From assembly GCA_919902775.1 (NCBI GenBank), contig CAKKRJ010000017.1, forward strand, positions 20,495 to 84,494: 64,000 bases of DNA. The letters are read 5' to 3'. Below the pieces are notes generated by a model. It saw only the letters and a program-made list of their open reading frames with translations, was not told the DNA's origin and did no database searches. The number at the start of each line of letters is the position of its first letter. Within the stretch, counting starts at the first letter, position 1. Positions 8,468-17,544 of the stretch are shown one piece after another. A program made the position numbers and the translations under genes. Origin of the DNA: Burkholderiaceae bacterium. GTDB taxonomy: Bacteria > Pseudomonadota > Gammaproteobacteria > Burkholderiales > Burkholderiaceae_C.

Positions 8468-9329
8468 GGGCCGTACCGGCCAAGGTGGCGACCGTGATGG
8501 TTTCGCCGAACAGCAGCCAGGCGATGAGGGCGGTGGTCGGCGGCACCATGTACATCAGGCTGGTGACCGATGCCGCTGCGCCGCGCTGAATCAGGATGTA
8601 AAGCAAGGAGCTGCCGCCCAACGTCAGGCCCAACACCGACCAGGCCATGGCGCCAGCCAACTCGGCGTTCCAGCGCATGGCCTCCGATTCGCCCCACGCC
8701 AGTGGCAGCGTCACCACCAATGCCGCCATGAGTTGCACCGTGTTGGCCGAACGCACATCACAAGGTGCCACAAAGCGTTTTTGGTAAAGCGTCCCCACCG
8801 TGATGCTGAGCAGCGCCCCAATGGCAAACGCCATGTTCAGGGGCGTGACATGGTCCATGGGCGAGCCCAGCGTCAACTTGCGCCAAACCACCATCAAAAG
8901 ACCGACAAAACCCAGCGACAAGCCCAGCCATTGGCGCCGAGACACGCCCGGCTGGTCCGAGCCACGCAGGCTGTAGGACAACCAGATGGCCGTGAGCACC
9001 GGCTGAAACCCCACGATCAGCGATGACAGGCCCGAACCCATGCCCGCCTTGACCGCTGCCCACACGCCGCCCAAGTAACCGGCGTGCATGAGGATGCCGG
9101 TGACCGACAGGTGCAGCCACTGCGTCCGGTTTTGTGGCCAAGGCACTTTGGCCCAGACAATCCAGGGCAAAAAGCACGCGATGGACAAAAGGTAGCGTGC
9201 CAGCAGGAAGGAAAAAGGGGGCGAATGCGGCATGCCGTAGCGGGCCACGATGAAGCCGGTGCTCCAGATCAGCACAAACACCACGGGCATCGCCCGGACC
9301 CAGGCGTCAGACGAACGGGTCCCGATCAT
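8418..9329 (-). CDS. EamA/DMT-family transporter
   Basis: A drug/metabolite-type exporter of 303 residues with about ten membrane segments, arranged as two EamA repeats; the second begins near residue 155. Substrate cannot be told from sequence. It overlaps pgsA by the ATGA start/stop junction at 9326-9329, so it is translationally coupled to pgsA, an unusual partner that may simply reflect promoter sharing. It runs 50 bp into the convergent LysR gene. Confidence 0.87.
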   Translation of the reverse strand: MIGTRSSDAWVRAMPVVFVLIWSTGFIVARYGMPHSPPFSFLLARYLLSIACFLPWIVWAKVPWPQNRTQWLHLSVTGILMHAGYLGGVWAAVKAGMGSGLSSLIVGFQPVLTAIWLSYSLRGSDQPGVSRRQWLGLSLGFVGLLMVVWRKLTLGSPMDHVTPLNMAFAIGALLSITVGTLYQKRFVAPCDVRSANTVQLMAALVVTLPLAWGESEAMRWNAELAGAMAWSVLGLTLGGSSLLYILIQRGAAASVTSLMYMVPPTTALIAWLLFGETITVATLAGTALTALGVSLVVRPARAG

Positions 9330-9904
9330 TTCACGCGGGCTCGGATTTCGGGCAAGGCCTTTTGCATGTAGTACACCATGGACCAGATGGTCAGCACGGC
9401 AGCGATCACGATCAGCACGGCACCCCAGATGCGGGTGTCGATGACACCGAACAACATGCCGTCATAGAGCAGAAATGGAATGGCCACCATCTGCACCGTG
9501 GTCTTGAGCTTGCCCACCATGTGCACCGCCACGCTCTTGCTGGCACCGATCTGCGCCATCCACTCGCGCAAGGACGAAATGGCAATTTCGCGGCCAATGA
9601 TGATCAGGGCCACCAACACATGCACCCGGTTCATGTGCACTAGGATCAGCAAGGCCGCGCAGACCAGAAACTTGTCGGCCACAGGGTCCAGAAAGGCGCC
9701 AAAGGCCGAGGTCTGGTTGAGCTTGCGGGCCAGAAAACCATCCAGCCAATCGGTGATGGCAAACAGCACAAACATGACCGTCGCGATCAGGTTTTGCGCC
9801 TCTACCGTCAACCCCTGCAGGTAATACACGCCAATGATCAAAGGGATCGCGACGATGCGCGTCCAGGTCATGATGGTGGGAATCGTGAAAAACATGGTGT
9901 TCAT
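9326..9904 (-). CDS. pgsA: CDP-diacylglycerol-glycerol-3-phosphate 3-phosphatidyltransferase
   Basis: It makes phosphatidylglycerophosphate, the committed step to phosphatidylglycerol and cardiolipin, in the inner membrane. The CDP-alcohol phosphatidyltransferase motif is complete: DWLDGFLAR, then FGAFLDPVADK. From the ATG at 9904 the protein has 192 residues; a second ATG three codons later (MFFTIPT) is also possible. The longer frame beginning at 9937 has no support. It lies 45 bp downstream of uvrC on the same strand, a common pairing in proteobacteria, and overlaps the EamA gene. Confidence 0.94.
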   Translation of the reverse strand: MNTMFFTIPTIMTWTRIVAIPLIIGVYYLQGLTVEAQNLIATVMFVLFAITDWLDGFLARKLNQTSAFGAFLDPVADKFLVCAALLILVHMNRVHVLVALIIIGREIAISSLREWMAQIGASKSVAVHMVGKLKTTVQMVAIPFLLYDGMLFGVIDTRIWGAVLIVIAAVLTIWSMVYYMQKALPEIRARVK

Positions 9905-9949
9905 TGTGGCACGACCCACCGGCTTTTCCTGCGCCACCCCAACAAGAAC

Positions 9950-11881
9950 TCAGTGCAATGCGTTGTAGATGGTCTCGGCCAGCTCGCGGGAGATACCTTC
10001 CACCCCCAGCAAATCTTCCACACTGGCGCTTTCCACGCCGCGCACGCCGCCAAAACGCTGCAGCAGTTTGGCCCGTTTGCGCGGCCCGATGCCCGGAATT
10101 TCCTCGATCTTGCTGCCGCCCATGCGGATTTTGGCGCGCTGCGCCCGCATGCCGGTGATGGCGAAGCGGTGCGCCTCGTCGCGGATCTGGGCCACCAGCA
10201 TGAGTGCAGCCGAGTCTTTGCCCAGGTACACCTTCTCACGCCCGTCGGCAAACACCAACTCTTCCAGGCCCACTTTGCGGCCCTCGCCTTTTTCCACGCC
10301 CACGATGCGCGACAAATCCAGCCCCAGCAGCGTGAACACCTCGCGCGCCATCGACACCTGGCCCTTGCCGCCATCGATCAGCACGATGTCGGGCAAGCGG
10401 GCCGAGCCCTCCCCGGTCCGCAAAGCCTCGGCCAACTTGCTGTAGCGGCGCATCAGCACCTGGCGCATGGCCGCGTAATCGTCGCCCGGGGTGATGCCCT
10501 CGATGTTGTAGCGCCGGTATTCGCTGCTTTGCATCTTGTGCTGGCGAAACACCACACACGAGGCCTGAGTGGCCTCGCCCGCTGTGTGGGAAATATCAAA
10601 ACACTCCACATGCAAGGCGTCCAGATCGTCCGGGGCCAGGTCCAGCGCATCGGCCAGCGCCCGTGTGCGGGCTTGTTGCGAGCCCTCTTCGGCCAGCAAA
10701 CGGGCCAGCTGGATGTCGGCGTTTTTCTCGCTCATGGACAGCCACACCCGGCGCTGCTCACGCGGGTTGTGCACTGCCGCCACCTTGTAACCCGCCTGCT
10801 GCGACAAGGCCGCCACCAGCGCCTTGTCCACCGGCACGCTGGTGATCAAGGCCGCCGGCACCGGAATGCCGATGTAATGCTGCGCCATAAAGGCTTCGAG
10901 CACCTGCACCTCGACCGGAATTGGCGGCTGCCCCTCTTCTTCGACGGCCTGCAAGGCGTAGGCGTCTTCCACATGCGCCGGAAAATACGCCCGGTCACCC
11001 AAATGCCGCCCGCCGCGCACCATGGCCAGGTTCACGCAAGCGCGCCCACCCTGCACACGCACCGCCAGAATGTCCACATCGGTGTCGGTGCCCGTGTCCA
11101 CCGACTGCTGGTGCAACACCCTGGACAAGGCCGTCATCTGGTTGCGCACTTCGGCGGCCAGCTCAAACTCAAGCCGCTCGGCGTGCTGCATCATCCGCGC
11201 TTCCATCTCTTGCAACAGCGCCTGGGTTTCGCCACGCAAAAAACGCTCGGCATGGGCCACATCGTCGGCATACGCCTGCGGGCTGATCAGGTTCACACAG
11301 GGGCCGGAGCAACGCTTGATCTGGTACAGCAAACAAGGCCGCGTGCGGTTGGCAAAAACCGTGTCTTCGCAAGTGCGCAGGCGAAACACCTTTTGCAGCA
11401 GCTGAATCGACTCCTTGACCGCCCAGGCACTGGGAAACGGCCCGAAATAACGGTGCTTTTTCTCGACCGCGCCCCGGTAATACGCCACACGGGGAAAGGT
11501 CTGCGGCTCGGGTGCGCCGTCCACGGCTTTCAAGAACAGCGTGCCGTTGCCCGTGAGCTTGAGGTAAGGGTAGGTTTTGTCGTCCCGAAACAAAATGTTG
11601 AAGCGCGGGCTCAACGTCTTGATCAGGTTGTTCTCCAGCAGCAGCGCCTCGGCTTCGGAGCGCACCACCGTGGTTTCCATGCGGGCGATTTTGCTGACCA
11701 TGTGGCCGATGCGCGTGCCGCCGTGGTCTTTCTGAAAATAGCTCGACACCCGCTTTTTGAGCTGCTTGGCCTTGCCCACATACAGCACATTGCCTTGCGC
11801 ATCAAAGTAGCGGTAAACCCCCGGCAAAGCCGGGAGCGCAGCCACCTGGGCCAGCAAGGATTCGTCGTGTTCCGCTGTCAT
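9950..11881 (-). CDS. uvrC: Excinuclease ABC subunit C
   Basis: The dual-incision nuclease of nucleotide excision repair. The protein has 643 residues: GIY-YIG nuclease domain at about 17-95 ([19 protein letters not shown]), a UVR motif near 200-235 that contacts UvrB, an RNase H-like endonuclease domain, and tandem helix-hairpin-helix motifs at the end ([19 protein letters not shown]). The open frame extends upstream to 12505, but that part runs antisense to earP and through a REP element, so the ATG at 11881 is chosen. pgsA follows on the same strand. Confidence 0.96.
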   Translation of the reverse strand: MTAEHDESLLAQVAALPALPGVYRYFDAQGNVLYVGKAKQLKKRVSSYFQKDHGGTRIGHMVSKIARMETTVVRSEAEALLLENNLIKTLSPRFNILFRDDKTYPYLKLTGNGTLFLKAVDGAPEPQTFPRVAYYRGAVEKKHRYFGPFPSAWAVKESIQLLQKVFRLRTCEDTVFANRTRPCLLYQIKRCSGPCVNLISPQAYADDVAHAERFLRGETQALLQEMEARMMQHAERLEFELAAEVRNQMTALSRVLHQQSVDTGTDTDVDILAVRVQGGRACVNLAMVRGGRHLGDRAYFPAHVEDAYALQAVEEEGQPPIPVEVQVLEAFMAQHYIGIPVPAALITSVPVDKALVAALSQQAGYKVAAVHNPREQRRVWLSMSEKNADIQLARLLAEEGSQQARTRALADALDLAPDDLDALHVECFDISHTAGEATQASCVVFRQHKMQSSEYRRYNIEGITPGDDYAAMRQVLMRRYSKLAEALRTGEGSARLPDIVLIDGGKGQVSMAREVFTLLGLDLSRIVGVEKGEGRKVGLEELVFADGREKVYLGKDSAALMLVAQIRDEAHRFAITGMRAQRAKIRMGGSKIEEIPGIGPRKRAKLLQRFGGVRGVESASVEDLLGVEGISRELAETIYNALH

Positions 11882-11943
11882 GGCGCGTATTGTCGCGGCA
11901 AAACAAAGCCCCTGATCTGCACCACTCTGCCAACGGACCGAAG

Positions 11944-12040
11944 TGATGAGCGCGCACCCGCGCGCGAATGCATTCGGCCGCAGGGGCAGCCTCCCACAAA
12001 AACATCCGAACCTTGTGGGAGCGAACCCCTGCTCGCGAAT
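11944..12040. repeat. REP-like palindromic cluster (GTGG-head family)
   Basis: Three related units lie in the uvrC-earP gap. A degenerate unit ends in GCGCGCGAATGC near 11950-11971, a minus-oriented unit spans about 11971-11997 (head read as TGTGGGAGGC on the minus strand), and a plus-oriented unit spans 12014-12040 (TGTGGGAGCGAACCCC). Each has a GTGGGAG head followed by an imperfect palindrome around a CCCCT core. The same units recur at about 30.95, 41.8 and 46.5 kb. Confidence 0.85.
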
Positions 12041-12071
12041 CCCTGCGCCCGGGCAGCGACAATCTCCCACC

Positions 12072-13172
12072 ATGAACACGCATCGGCTTTGGGATATTTT
12101 TTGCACCGTCATCGACAACCACGGCGACCTGGGCGTGTGCTGGCGGCTGACGCGCCAACTGCTGGCGCAAGGCCAATCGGTGCGCCTGTGGGTGGACGAC
12201 GCCTCGGCCCTCGCCTGGATGGCTCCTGAAGCGCATGCCATGCCCGACTTGCAAGTGCTGCCCTGGGCCGATGCCAGCCAAAGCGACGTGTTGCAAAGTC
12301 TGCAGTCAGCCCAGGTCTGGATCGAAGCCTTTGGCTGCCCCCTGCCCGAAGCCTTTGTGGGCCATTTCGTAGAGCGCACCGTGGCCACGCACACACAGCA
12401 ACCCGCGTGGATCAACCTCGAATACCTGAGCGCCGAAGACTGGGTGCCGCGCATGCACGGCCTGCCCTCGCCCGTGATGAGCGGCCCCGCCAAAGGCTGG
12501 ACCAAGCACTTTTTCTATCCCGGCTTCACCCCGGACACCGGCGGCCTGCTGCGCGAAACCGATCTGCTGGAAAGACAACAACGCTTTGACCGCAATGCCT
12601 GGCGCAAACAACACGCCCCCGATCTGGCACCCGATGGCCTGCTGATCAGCTTGTTTTGCTACGAACCCGCGGCCCTGCCTCAGTTACTGAACCAATTGGT
12701 GGGCACACCGCACCACCTGCTGGTCACCCCCGGCCGCCCGCTGGCCGCCGTGCAGCAAGCGCTGGCAAACATGCCCGTGCAACCCAGTTGGAGCGCCCTG
12801 CCCTACACCGACCAAAACGGCTTCGACGAAATGCTCTGGGCCTGCGACCTCAACTTTGTGCGCGGCGAAGACTCGCTGGTGCGCGCCCTGTGGGCAGGCC
12901 AACCCTTCATCTGGCACATCTACCCGCAAGACGACAACGCGCACCATGTCAAGCTGGAAGCGTTTCTGGACTGGATGCAGGCGCCGGAGAGCCTGCGGCA
13001 ATTTCATCGGGCGTGGAATGGTCTACAAGACGTGGCGCTGGTCCCCGCCAAGACCGCAATCACAGACAGCTGGAAGAACTGCGTGCAATCAGCACGTCAA
13101 GGGCTGTTGTGCCAAACCGATCTGGCCAGCCAATTGCTCATTCATAGTGTGACCACATGCGCAGCACTTTGA
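12072..13172 (+). CDS. earP: EF-P arginine rhamnosyltransferase EarP
   Basis: It transfers rhamnose from dTDP-rhamnose to Arg32 of elongation factor P, which lets EF-P rescue ribosomes stalled at polyproline. From the ATG at 12072 the protein has 366 residues; the frame is open further upstream through the REP cluster but without family similarity. The N-terminal catalytic region has DNHGDLG with Asp15 and Asp19, and the C-terminal nucleotide-sugar site has RGEDS near 264-268, as in known EarP proteins. Its substrate gene efp lies 1.5 kb downstream on the same strand with the matching Arg32. It ends convergently over the toxin gene by 35 bp. Confidence 0.93.
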   Translation: MNTHRLWDIFCTVIDNHGDLGVCWRLTRQLLAQGQSVRLWVDDASALAWMAPEAHAMPDLQVLPWADASQSDVLQSLQSAQVWIEAFGCPLPEAFVGHFVERTVATHTQQPAWINLEYLSAEDWVPRMHGLPSPVMSGPAKGWTKHFFYPGFTPDTGGLLRETDLLERQQRFDRNAWRKQHAPDLAPDGLLISLFCYEPAALPQLLNQLVGTPHHLLVTPGRPLAAVQQALANMPVQPSWSALPYTDQNGFDEMLWACDLNFVRGEDSLVRALWAGQPFIWHIYPQDDNAHHVKLEAFLDWMQAPESLRQFHRAWNGLQDVALVPAKTAITDSWKNCVQSARQGLLCQTDLASQLLIHSVTTCAAL

Positions 13173-13401
13173 CGGTGTTCTGCTCAGCCAACACCTCAAA
13201 CACCAATCGATGCTGGATGTTGATCCTTCGGGAATACGCCCCCGCTAGATCACCCACCAGTTTTTCATAAGGCGGCGGATTCCGAAACGGATTGTCTTGA
13301 ATGAGATTCAGCAATTCCTGTGCTTTGGGCTTGAGCCCTGCAGAAGCCAGTTTGTGCGCATCTTTCTGAGCATGCTTGGCAAAGACCACCTGCCAGCTCA
13401 C
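13138..13401 (-). CDS. YoeB/Txe-family mRNA interferase toxin
   Basis: A ribosome-dependent mRNA endonuclease toxin of the RelE fold, 87 residues. The YoeB catalytic residues are present: Glu46, Arg65, and the C-terminal His85-Tyr86. The GTG start at 13401 is chosen because it overlaps the antitoxin stop by GTGA and gives the usual YoeB start (SWQVVFAKHAQKDA). A longer frame from 13422 would overlap the antitoxin further. The antitoxin lies directly upstream. The 3' end overlaps earP by 35 bp on the opposite strand, so toxin and earP transcripts are partly antisense to each other. Confidence 0.92.
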   Translation of the reverse strand: MSWQVVFAKHAQKDAHKLASAGLKPKAQELLNLIQDNPFRNPPPYEKLVGDLAGAYSRRINIQHRLVFEVLAEQNTVKVLRMWSHYE

Positions 13402-13640
13402 CAGTCCAGCTCCTTGGCACATTCGTCCACCGACTCGGCCATGCCTTCCTTGACGGATTCGCGCATGTCAGGGACAGACAAGAGATACAGGGTCTCCTGA
13501 ATCGCCCGCCAATCCTCAGCAGACAACAAGATCGAATCGTGGCGTTTGCCTGTGATAACAATGGGCTGATGTGACTCGGCCGCCTGATCCATCAGGCGGT
13601 AAAGGTTGGCGCGGGCATCGCTGGCTGAAAGGGTTTGCAT
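13398..13640 (-). CDS. YefM/Phd-family antitoxin
   Basis: An 80-residue antitoxin that should bind and neutralise the YoeB-like toxin and repress its own operon. The N-terminal DNA-binding fold (MQTLSASDARANLYRLMDQ) and the acidic C-terminus that wraps the toxin are typical. The ATG at 13640 has an AAGGAG site 7 nt upstream and is preferred to the longer frame from 13724. It overlaps the toxin by 4 bp. A GTAC-core inverted repeat lies about 20 bp upstream. Confidence 0.92.
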   Translation of the reverse strand: MQTLSASDARANLYRLMDQAAESHQPIVITGKRHDSILLSAEDWRAIQETLYLLSVPDMRESVKEGMAESVDECAKELDW

Positions 13641-13660
13641 GGTGGACTCCTTGCCACGAT

Positions 13661-13678
13661 CGTACGTTTTTAGGTACG
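13661..13678. promoter_or_regulatory. Candidate YefM operator with GTAC cores
   Basis: An inverted repeat CGTAC-N8-GTACG lies between the antitoxin start and the divergent YeeE gene. YefM operators in E. coli carry palindromes with a GTAC core, so this is a plausible autoregulation site. It could also affect the divergent permease. Confidence 0.5.
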
Positions 13679-13707
13679 TGAAGTCAAACCACACATAATT
13701 CACCCCC

Positions 13708-14190
13708 ATGACCCTCATCAACACCCTCTTCCCCCTGGGCTGGCAGCACTACCTGCTGGGCGGCCTGACCATTGGCGCTGGCGTGGCGCTGCTTTATTTG
13801 TTCAACGGCTGGGTCGGTGGCATGAGCACCGTGTTTTCCAGCAGTTGGTCCTTCGTGTTCAAGCGCTCGTTTTTCAAGCAAGCCCGCTTTGTCCATTCCC
13901 GCAATTGGCGCTTGGTTTACGCATTGGGCGTCGTGCTGGGGGCGCTGATCTGGCGCTTTGCGCTGAACGGCGGTGAGGCACTGCACACCAGCGTGCCGGT
14001 CTGGCAATTGCTGGTGGGTGGCTTTCTGGTGGGTTATGGCGCACGCCTGGGCAATGGCTGCACTTCCGGCCATGGCATCTGCGGGCTGGGCGCTTTGCAG
14101 CTGCCCTCGCTGGGCGCCGTGCTGACCTTCATGGCCACGGCCTTTTTGACCGCCAACCTGATGGCATTCACCACGAAAGGCCTGGCATGA
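13708..14190 (+). CDS. YeeE/YedE-family sulfur-compound permease, first half
   Basis: A 160-residue membrane protein with about four segments and the YeeE/YedE signature GNGCTSGHGICG near residues 115-126. Members import thiosulfate or related sulfur species; the conserved Cys is thought to relay the substrate. It overlaps the next gene by ATGA, and the two together match one full-length permease. No Shine-Dalgarno sequence is seen; a CATAAT sequence ends 8 bp before the ATG, so the transcript may be leaderless (inference). Confidence 0.85.
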   Translation: MTLINTLFPLGWQHYLLGGLTIGAGVALLYLFNGWVGGMSTVFSSSWSFVFKRSFFKQARFVHSRNWRLVYALGVVLGALIWRFALNGGEALHTSVPVWQLLVGGFLVGYGARLGNGCTSGHGICGLGALQLPSLGAVLTFMATAFLTANLMAFTTKGLA

Positions 14191-14627
14191 ACACCCCCAC
14201 CTTGAACCCGCACACCCTCACCTGGCCCAAAGCGCTGGTCACCTTGCTGGCCGGAGCGCTGTTTGGCTTGGGCCTGTCGCTGGCCACCATGGTCCAGCCT
14301 GAAATCGTCATCGGCTTTTTGCTCTTCAAAGACTGGGGCCTGATGCTGGTCATGGGCGGCGCGGCGGGCCTGGCGCTGGTGGCTTACAAGGGCTTTCCGC
14401 GTTGGTTCAGTCGCCCTTTGCTGGGCGGCCAGTTTCTAACCCAACCGGCTTGCTGGAACCGCCAGACGGTGCTGGGTTCGGCGATTTTTGGCATCGGCTG
14501 GGGCTTGTCGGGTGTCTGTCCCGGCCCAGCGATCGCGGCTTTGGGCACCGGCAACACCGACATCCTGTGGGCTTTGGGCGGCATCGTGCTGGGCGGCCTG
14601 GTTCATGGCCTGACTGCTCGGGATTGA
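14187..14627 (+). CDS. YeeE/YedE-family sulfur-compound permease, second half
   Basis: A 146-residue membrane protein with about four segments and the motif GLSGVCPGPAIA near residues 109-120, the counterpart of the Cys motif in the first half. It is translationally coupled to the first gene by a 4-bp overlap. The pair probably forms a heterodimeric channel equal to a fused YeeE protein. The exact sulfur substrate is not evident. efp begins 95 bp downstream. Confidence 0.85.
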   Translation: MNTPTLNPHTLTWPKALVTLLAGALFGLGLSLATMVQPEIVIGFLLFKDWGLMLVMGGAAGLALVAYKGFPRWFSRPLLGGQFLTQPACWNRQTVLGSAIFGIGWGLSGVCPGPAIAALGTGNTDILWALGGIVLGGLVHGLTARD

Positions 14628-14722
14628 CCGCCCGGGCATTCGGAGCTAAAAAACCGACCGCCAGAGGTTAGAATAATGGGCTTGGCCTCAGGCCATCCCT
14701 CTTCATTCCAGATTCCAATCCT

Positions 14723-15277
14723 ATGAAAACCGCTCAAGAAATCCGCGTTGGCAACGTCATCATGCACGGCAAAGACCCCATGGTCGTCCTGCGCACCGAA
14801 TACCAGCGTGGCGGTCGTGGCTCGTCCACCGTGCGCATGAAGCTCAAAAGCCTGATCGCCAACTTCGGCACCGAAGTGGTGTTCCGCGCCGACGACAAGA
14901 TGGACCAGGTCATTCTGGACAAGAAAGACTGCACCTACTCTTACTTCGCTGACCCGATGTACGTTTGCATGGACACCGATTTCAACCAGTACGAAGTCGA
15001 AGCCACCAACATGGGCGACGCCCTGAACTACCTCGAAGACGGCATGGAACTCGAAGTGGTGTTCTACAACGAGAAAGCCATCTCTGTCGAATTGCCCACC
15101 AGCGTGGTGCGCGAAATCACCTGGACCGAGCCAGCCGTCAAAGGCGACACCTCCGGCAAAGTGCTCAAGCCCGCCAAAATTGCGACCGGCATGGAAGTGC
15201 CAGTGCCTTTGTTCGTGAGCCAAGGCGACAAGATCGAGATCGACACACGCACTGGCGAATACCGCAAGCGCGTCTGA
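14723..15277 (+). CDS. efp: Elongation factor P
   Basis: It helps ribosomes form peptide bonds at consecutive prolines. The protein has 184 residues in the three-domain EF-P form (KOW-like, then two OB domains). The modified loop reads QRGGRGSS and places Arg at residue 32, the residue rhamnosylated by EarP in Pseudomonas, Neisseria and beta-proteobacteria, instead of the Lys34 used in E. coli. earP is 1.5 kb upstream on the same strand. A -10-like TAGAAT lies at 14669-14674 and a strong terminator follows. Confidence 0.97.
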   Translation: MKTAQEIRVGNVIMHGKDPMVVLRTEYQRGGRGSSTVRMKLKSLIANFGTEVVFRADDKMDQVILDKKDCTYSYFADPMYVCMDTDFNQYEVEATNMGDALNYLEDGMELEVVFYNEKAISVELPTSVVREITWTEPAVKGDTSGKVLKPAKIATGMEVPVPLFVSQGDKIEIDTRTGEYRKRV

Positions 15278-15296
15278 TCGAACGCGATCCCCGATG

Positions 15297-15319
15297 AAAG
15301 CCCCGCAAGGGGCTTTTTT
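15297..15319 (+). terminator. Rho-independent terminator of efp
   Basis: An 8-bp stem AAAGCCCC/GGGGCTTT with a GCAA tetraloop, followed by a run of T, starts 20 bp after the efp stop codon. Confidence 0.9.
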
Positions 15320-15371
15320 CATGGGCGCAGCACCGGCCAAGCGGGGTCAAACCTCTCCACGCAGAGGCACA

Positions 15372-16307
15372 ATGGTGGTCATGCCATCGACCCAAGACCT
15401 CCAAGCCCCCTCTTTGCCCCACGCCTGGGCCGAAACCCCCACCGAATACCACGATGCCGATTGGCTGGAGCCACGCGCCCATCGACTGGCTTTTGCCGAT
15501 CCCGAATTCTTGTTGCGCCGCGAAACCCGGGGGATCCGTTTTCAGCTGGAAATGCTCAAACCCGACCTGGCACAAACCGAAGCCGGGATCGAACACACGG
15601 TGGTGGTCTTTGGCAGCGCCCGCTTTCCGGACATGGCGACGGCGCAAGACCGACTCCAGGCGGCCACGCGCAGCTGCCAGCCACAAGACGTGGCCCAGGC
15701 CCAAGCCGGGGTACGCAATGCGCAGCATTACGAAAATGCCCGAAGCTTTTCACGGCTGGTGGCCCAGTCATGCATGTGCTTGCCTGACGATGAAAAACTC
15801 TACATTTGCACAGGCGGCGGCCCGGGCATCATGGAAGCGGCCAACCGGGGGGCGAAAGAAGCCGGCGTCGCCTCGGTCGCGCTCAACATCGCCTTGCCCC
15901 ACGAGCAGCACCCCAATCCTTATGTCACGCCAGAGCTGAGCTTCAAATTCCATTACTTTGCACTGCGCAAAATGCATTTCATGATGCGCGCCAAAGCCTT
16001 GGTGGCTTTTCCAGGCGGGTTTGGCACGCTGGACGAGTTGTTTGAAGTGGTGACACTGGTGCAAACGCGCAAGGCCCGGCCAGTGCCGATCTTGCTGTTT
16101 GGCACCGATTACTGGAAGCGCCTGATCAACATGGAGGTGCTGGTTGAAGAAGGCACGATTTCCAAAGACGACCTGAAGCTGTTCCGCTATGTGGACACGC
16201 CCGAGGCGGCATGGCAAGTGATTTGTGACTTTTACCAACTCGACATCCGCCCAGCCAAGCCCGCATCGGCCGCCCATCCGCCCGCTGAACCTGCGGCCAA
16301 AAACTGA
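15372..16307 (+). CDS. LOG-family protein (lysine decarboxylase-like fold)
   Basis: A Rossmann-fold protein of the LOG/TIGR00730 group. Some members release cytokinin-type bases from nucleoside 5'-monophosphates; others act as nucleotide hydrolases. The signature motifs are GGGPGIMEAANRGA and PGGFGTLDELFE. The frame opens at 15294, but that would place the start inside the efp terminator; the ATG at 15372 has AGAGG about 5 nt upstream and gives 311 residues, in line with the long LOG proteins. The N-terminal 100 residues before the core are typical of this larger subgroup. Confidence 0.87.
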   Translation: MVVMPSTQDLQAPSLPHAWAETPTEYHDADWLEPRAHRLAFADPEFLLRRETRGIRFQLEMLKPDLAQTEAGIEHTVVVFGSARFPDMATAQDRLQAATRSCQPQDVAQAQAGVRNAQHYENARSFSRLVAQSCMCLPDDEKLYICTGGGPGIMEAANRGAKEAGVASVALNIALPHEQHPNPYVTPELSFKFHYFALRKMHFMMRAKALVAFPGGFGTLDELFEVVTLVQTRKARPVPILLFGTDYWKRLINMEVLVEEGTISKDDLKLFRYVDTPEAAWQVICDFYQLDIRPAKPASAAHPPAEPAAKN

Positions 16308-16331
16308 CCGACTGGCCCAGCCGGGCTGCGC

Positions 16332-17513
16332 TCAAGGCTTGGTGTGCAGCAGGCCCGGGCGAAGCCGCCAGGCGGCGCGCGAGCCCCAGCCCACGGCAGC
16401 GCCCACCACCCAAAACACGGGGGCCACGCCAGCCACCGCGCCGGCAGCGCCAAAAACCATGGGCATCAGCACGCTGGATGCATTGATGCTCATCAGGCGC
16501 AAAGCCAGCGCTTCGCCTTGGCGGTGCGCCGGGGTGATCTGGTGCAAGGTGCTCATGACCATGGGCTGCACCATGCCCAGCACAAACCCCAGCAGCACCG
16601 AGCACAGCCCCATGCTCCAGGGCGTCGACATGAAGGGGTAAATGCCAAACAGCAACGCCGTGCACACCATGGCCCCGGTGATGATCTGGTGCTCTTGCAC
16701 ATGGCGTGAAATCCAGGGCATGCACACCCGGATAATGGCCGCAGCCATGGCAAAAGCGCCCAAAATGGCGCCCACCACCGAGGCGCTCAACCCCCGCTCG
16801 TGGCCCAACACTGGCACCACAAAGGTGTGCACGTCCCAGCACGAGGCCAGCAACCAATTGACCCCCAGCAAACGCTGCATCATCGGCTCGGCCAGCAGGT
16901 CCATCGCGCGGCGTGGGGCTGCGCTTTCGGTGGCTTGGGGCGCATGCAATTCTGGCACCTTGCGCACCCAGAACCAGGTGCTCAATGGCAAGACCGCCAT
17001 CAAGCCAAAAGCCCACCGAAAACCGGTGACGTGGGCAGGCTCGGGCCCGGCAAAGTCAATCAGCAGCCCCGCCAGGACCGGCCCCAAAAAGTTGGAAATG
17101 GCCGGGCCAATCGACAACCAGCTGAAAGCCTTCTTGAGTTCACCCGGGTCTTTGGCCAAGCGACCGACATGGCGCTGCAAGGCAATCACGGCCATGCCCG
17201 TGGCCCCCCCAGTGGCCAGGGCGCTGAGGCACATGACCGGAAAAACAGGCCACAGCATCGACAGCCCGGACCCCACCGACGCCACGACCACACTGATCAG
17301 CAAAGGCTTCTTGAGGCCTTTGCGGTCGGCGTAACGCCCGGCAGGCAGGGCCAAAAACACCGACGACAGTGCAAACAAGGCCAACAGCGCGCCGACCGCC
17401 AGGGCGCTGAACCCCTGCTTGAGGGCCAGGATCGGGGCAGCCATGCGCATGCCAGCCATGCAAGCATGCAGAAAAATTTGTCCTGCGATCAGCCGGGGCA
17501 GTGGATGTTTCAT
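16332..17513 (-). CDS. MFS transporter
   Basis: A major facilitator carrier of 393 residues with about twelve membrane segments. The loop 2-3 motif is AGRYADRKGLKKP. Homologues are annotated as drug or sugar efflux carriers, but substrate is not evident. It is the last gene of the long minus-strand run, 31 bp after rmuC, and ends 24 bp from the convergent LOG gene. Confidence 0.86.
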   Translation of the reverse strand: MKHPLPRLIAGQIFLHACMAGMRMAAPILALKQGFSALAVGALLALFALSSVFLALPAGRYADRKGLKKPLLISVVVASVGSGLSMLWPVFPVMCLSALATGGATGMAVIALQRHVGRLAKDPGELKKAFSWLSIGPAISNFLGPVLAGLLIDFAGPEPAHVTGFRWAFGLMAVLPLSTWFWVRKVPELHAPQATESAAPRRAMDLLAEPMMQRLLGVNWLLASCWDVHTFVVPVLGHERGLSASVVGAILGAFAMAAAIIRVCMPWISRHVQEHQIITGAMVCTALLFGIYPFMSTPWSMGLCSVLLGFVLGMVQPMVMSTLHQITPAHRQGEALALRLMSINASSVLMPMVFGAAGAVAGVAPVFWVVGAAVGWGSRAAWRLRPGLLHTKP

Positions 17514-17544
17514 GCCTGGTCAGTCCGGCCCCATGGCCACAGCG

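Noticed and set aside
9794..12229. 811-residue plus-strand ORF opposite uvrC
   Set aside because: It is antisense to uvrC and crosses a REP cluster; no motif or ribosome binding site supports it.
11882..12505. N-terminal extension of uvrC
   Set aside because: The extra frame runs antisense to earP and through repeats, and UvrC proteins begin at the GIY-YIG domain just after the ATG at 11881.
15294..15371. Upstream start for the LOG-family gene
   Set aside because: It would begin inside the efp terminator; the ATG at 15372 has a ribosome binding site.
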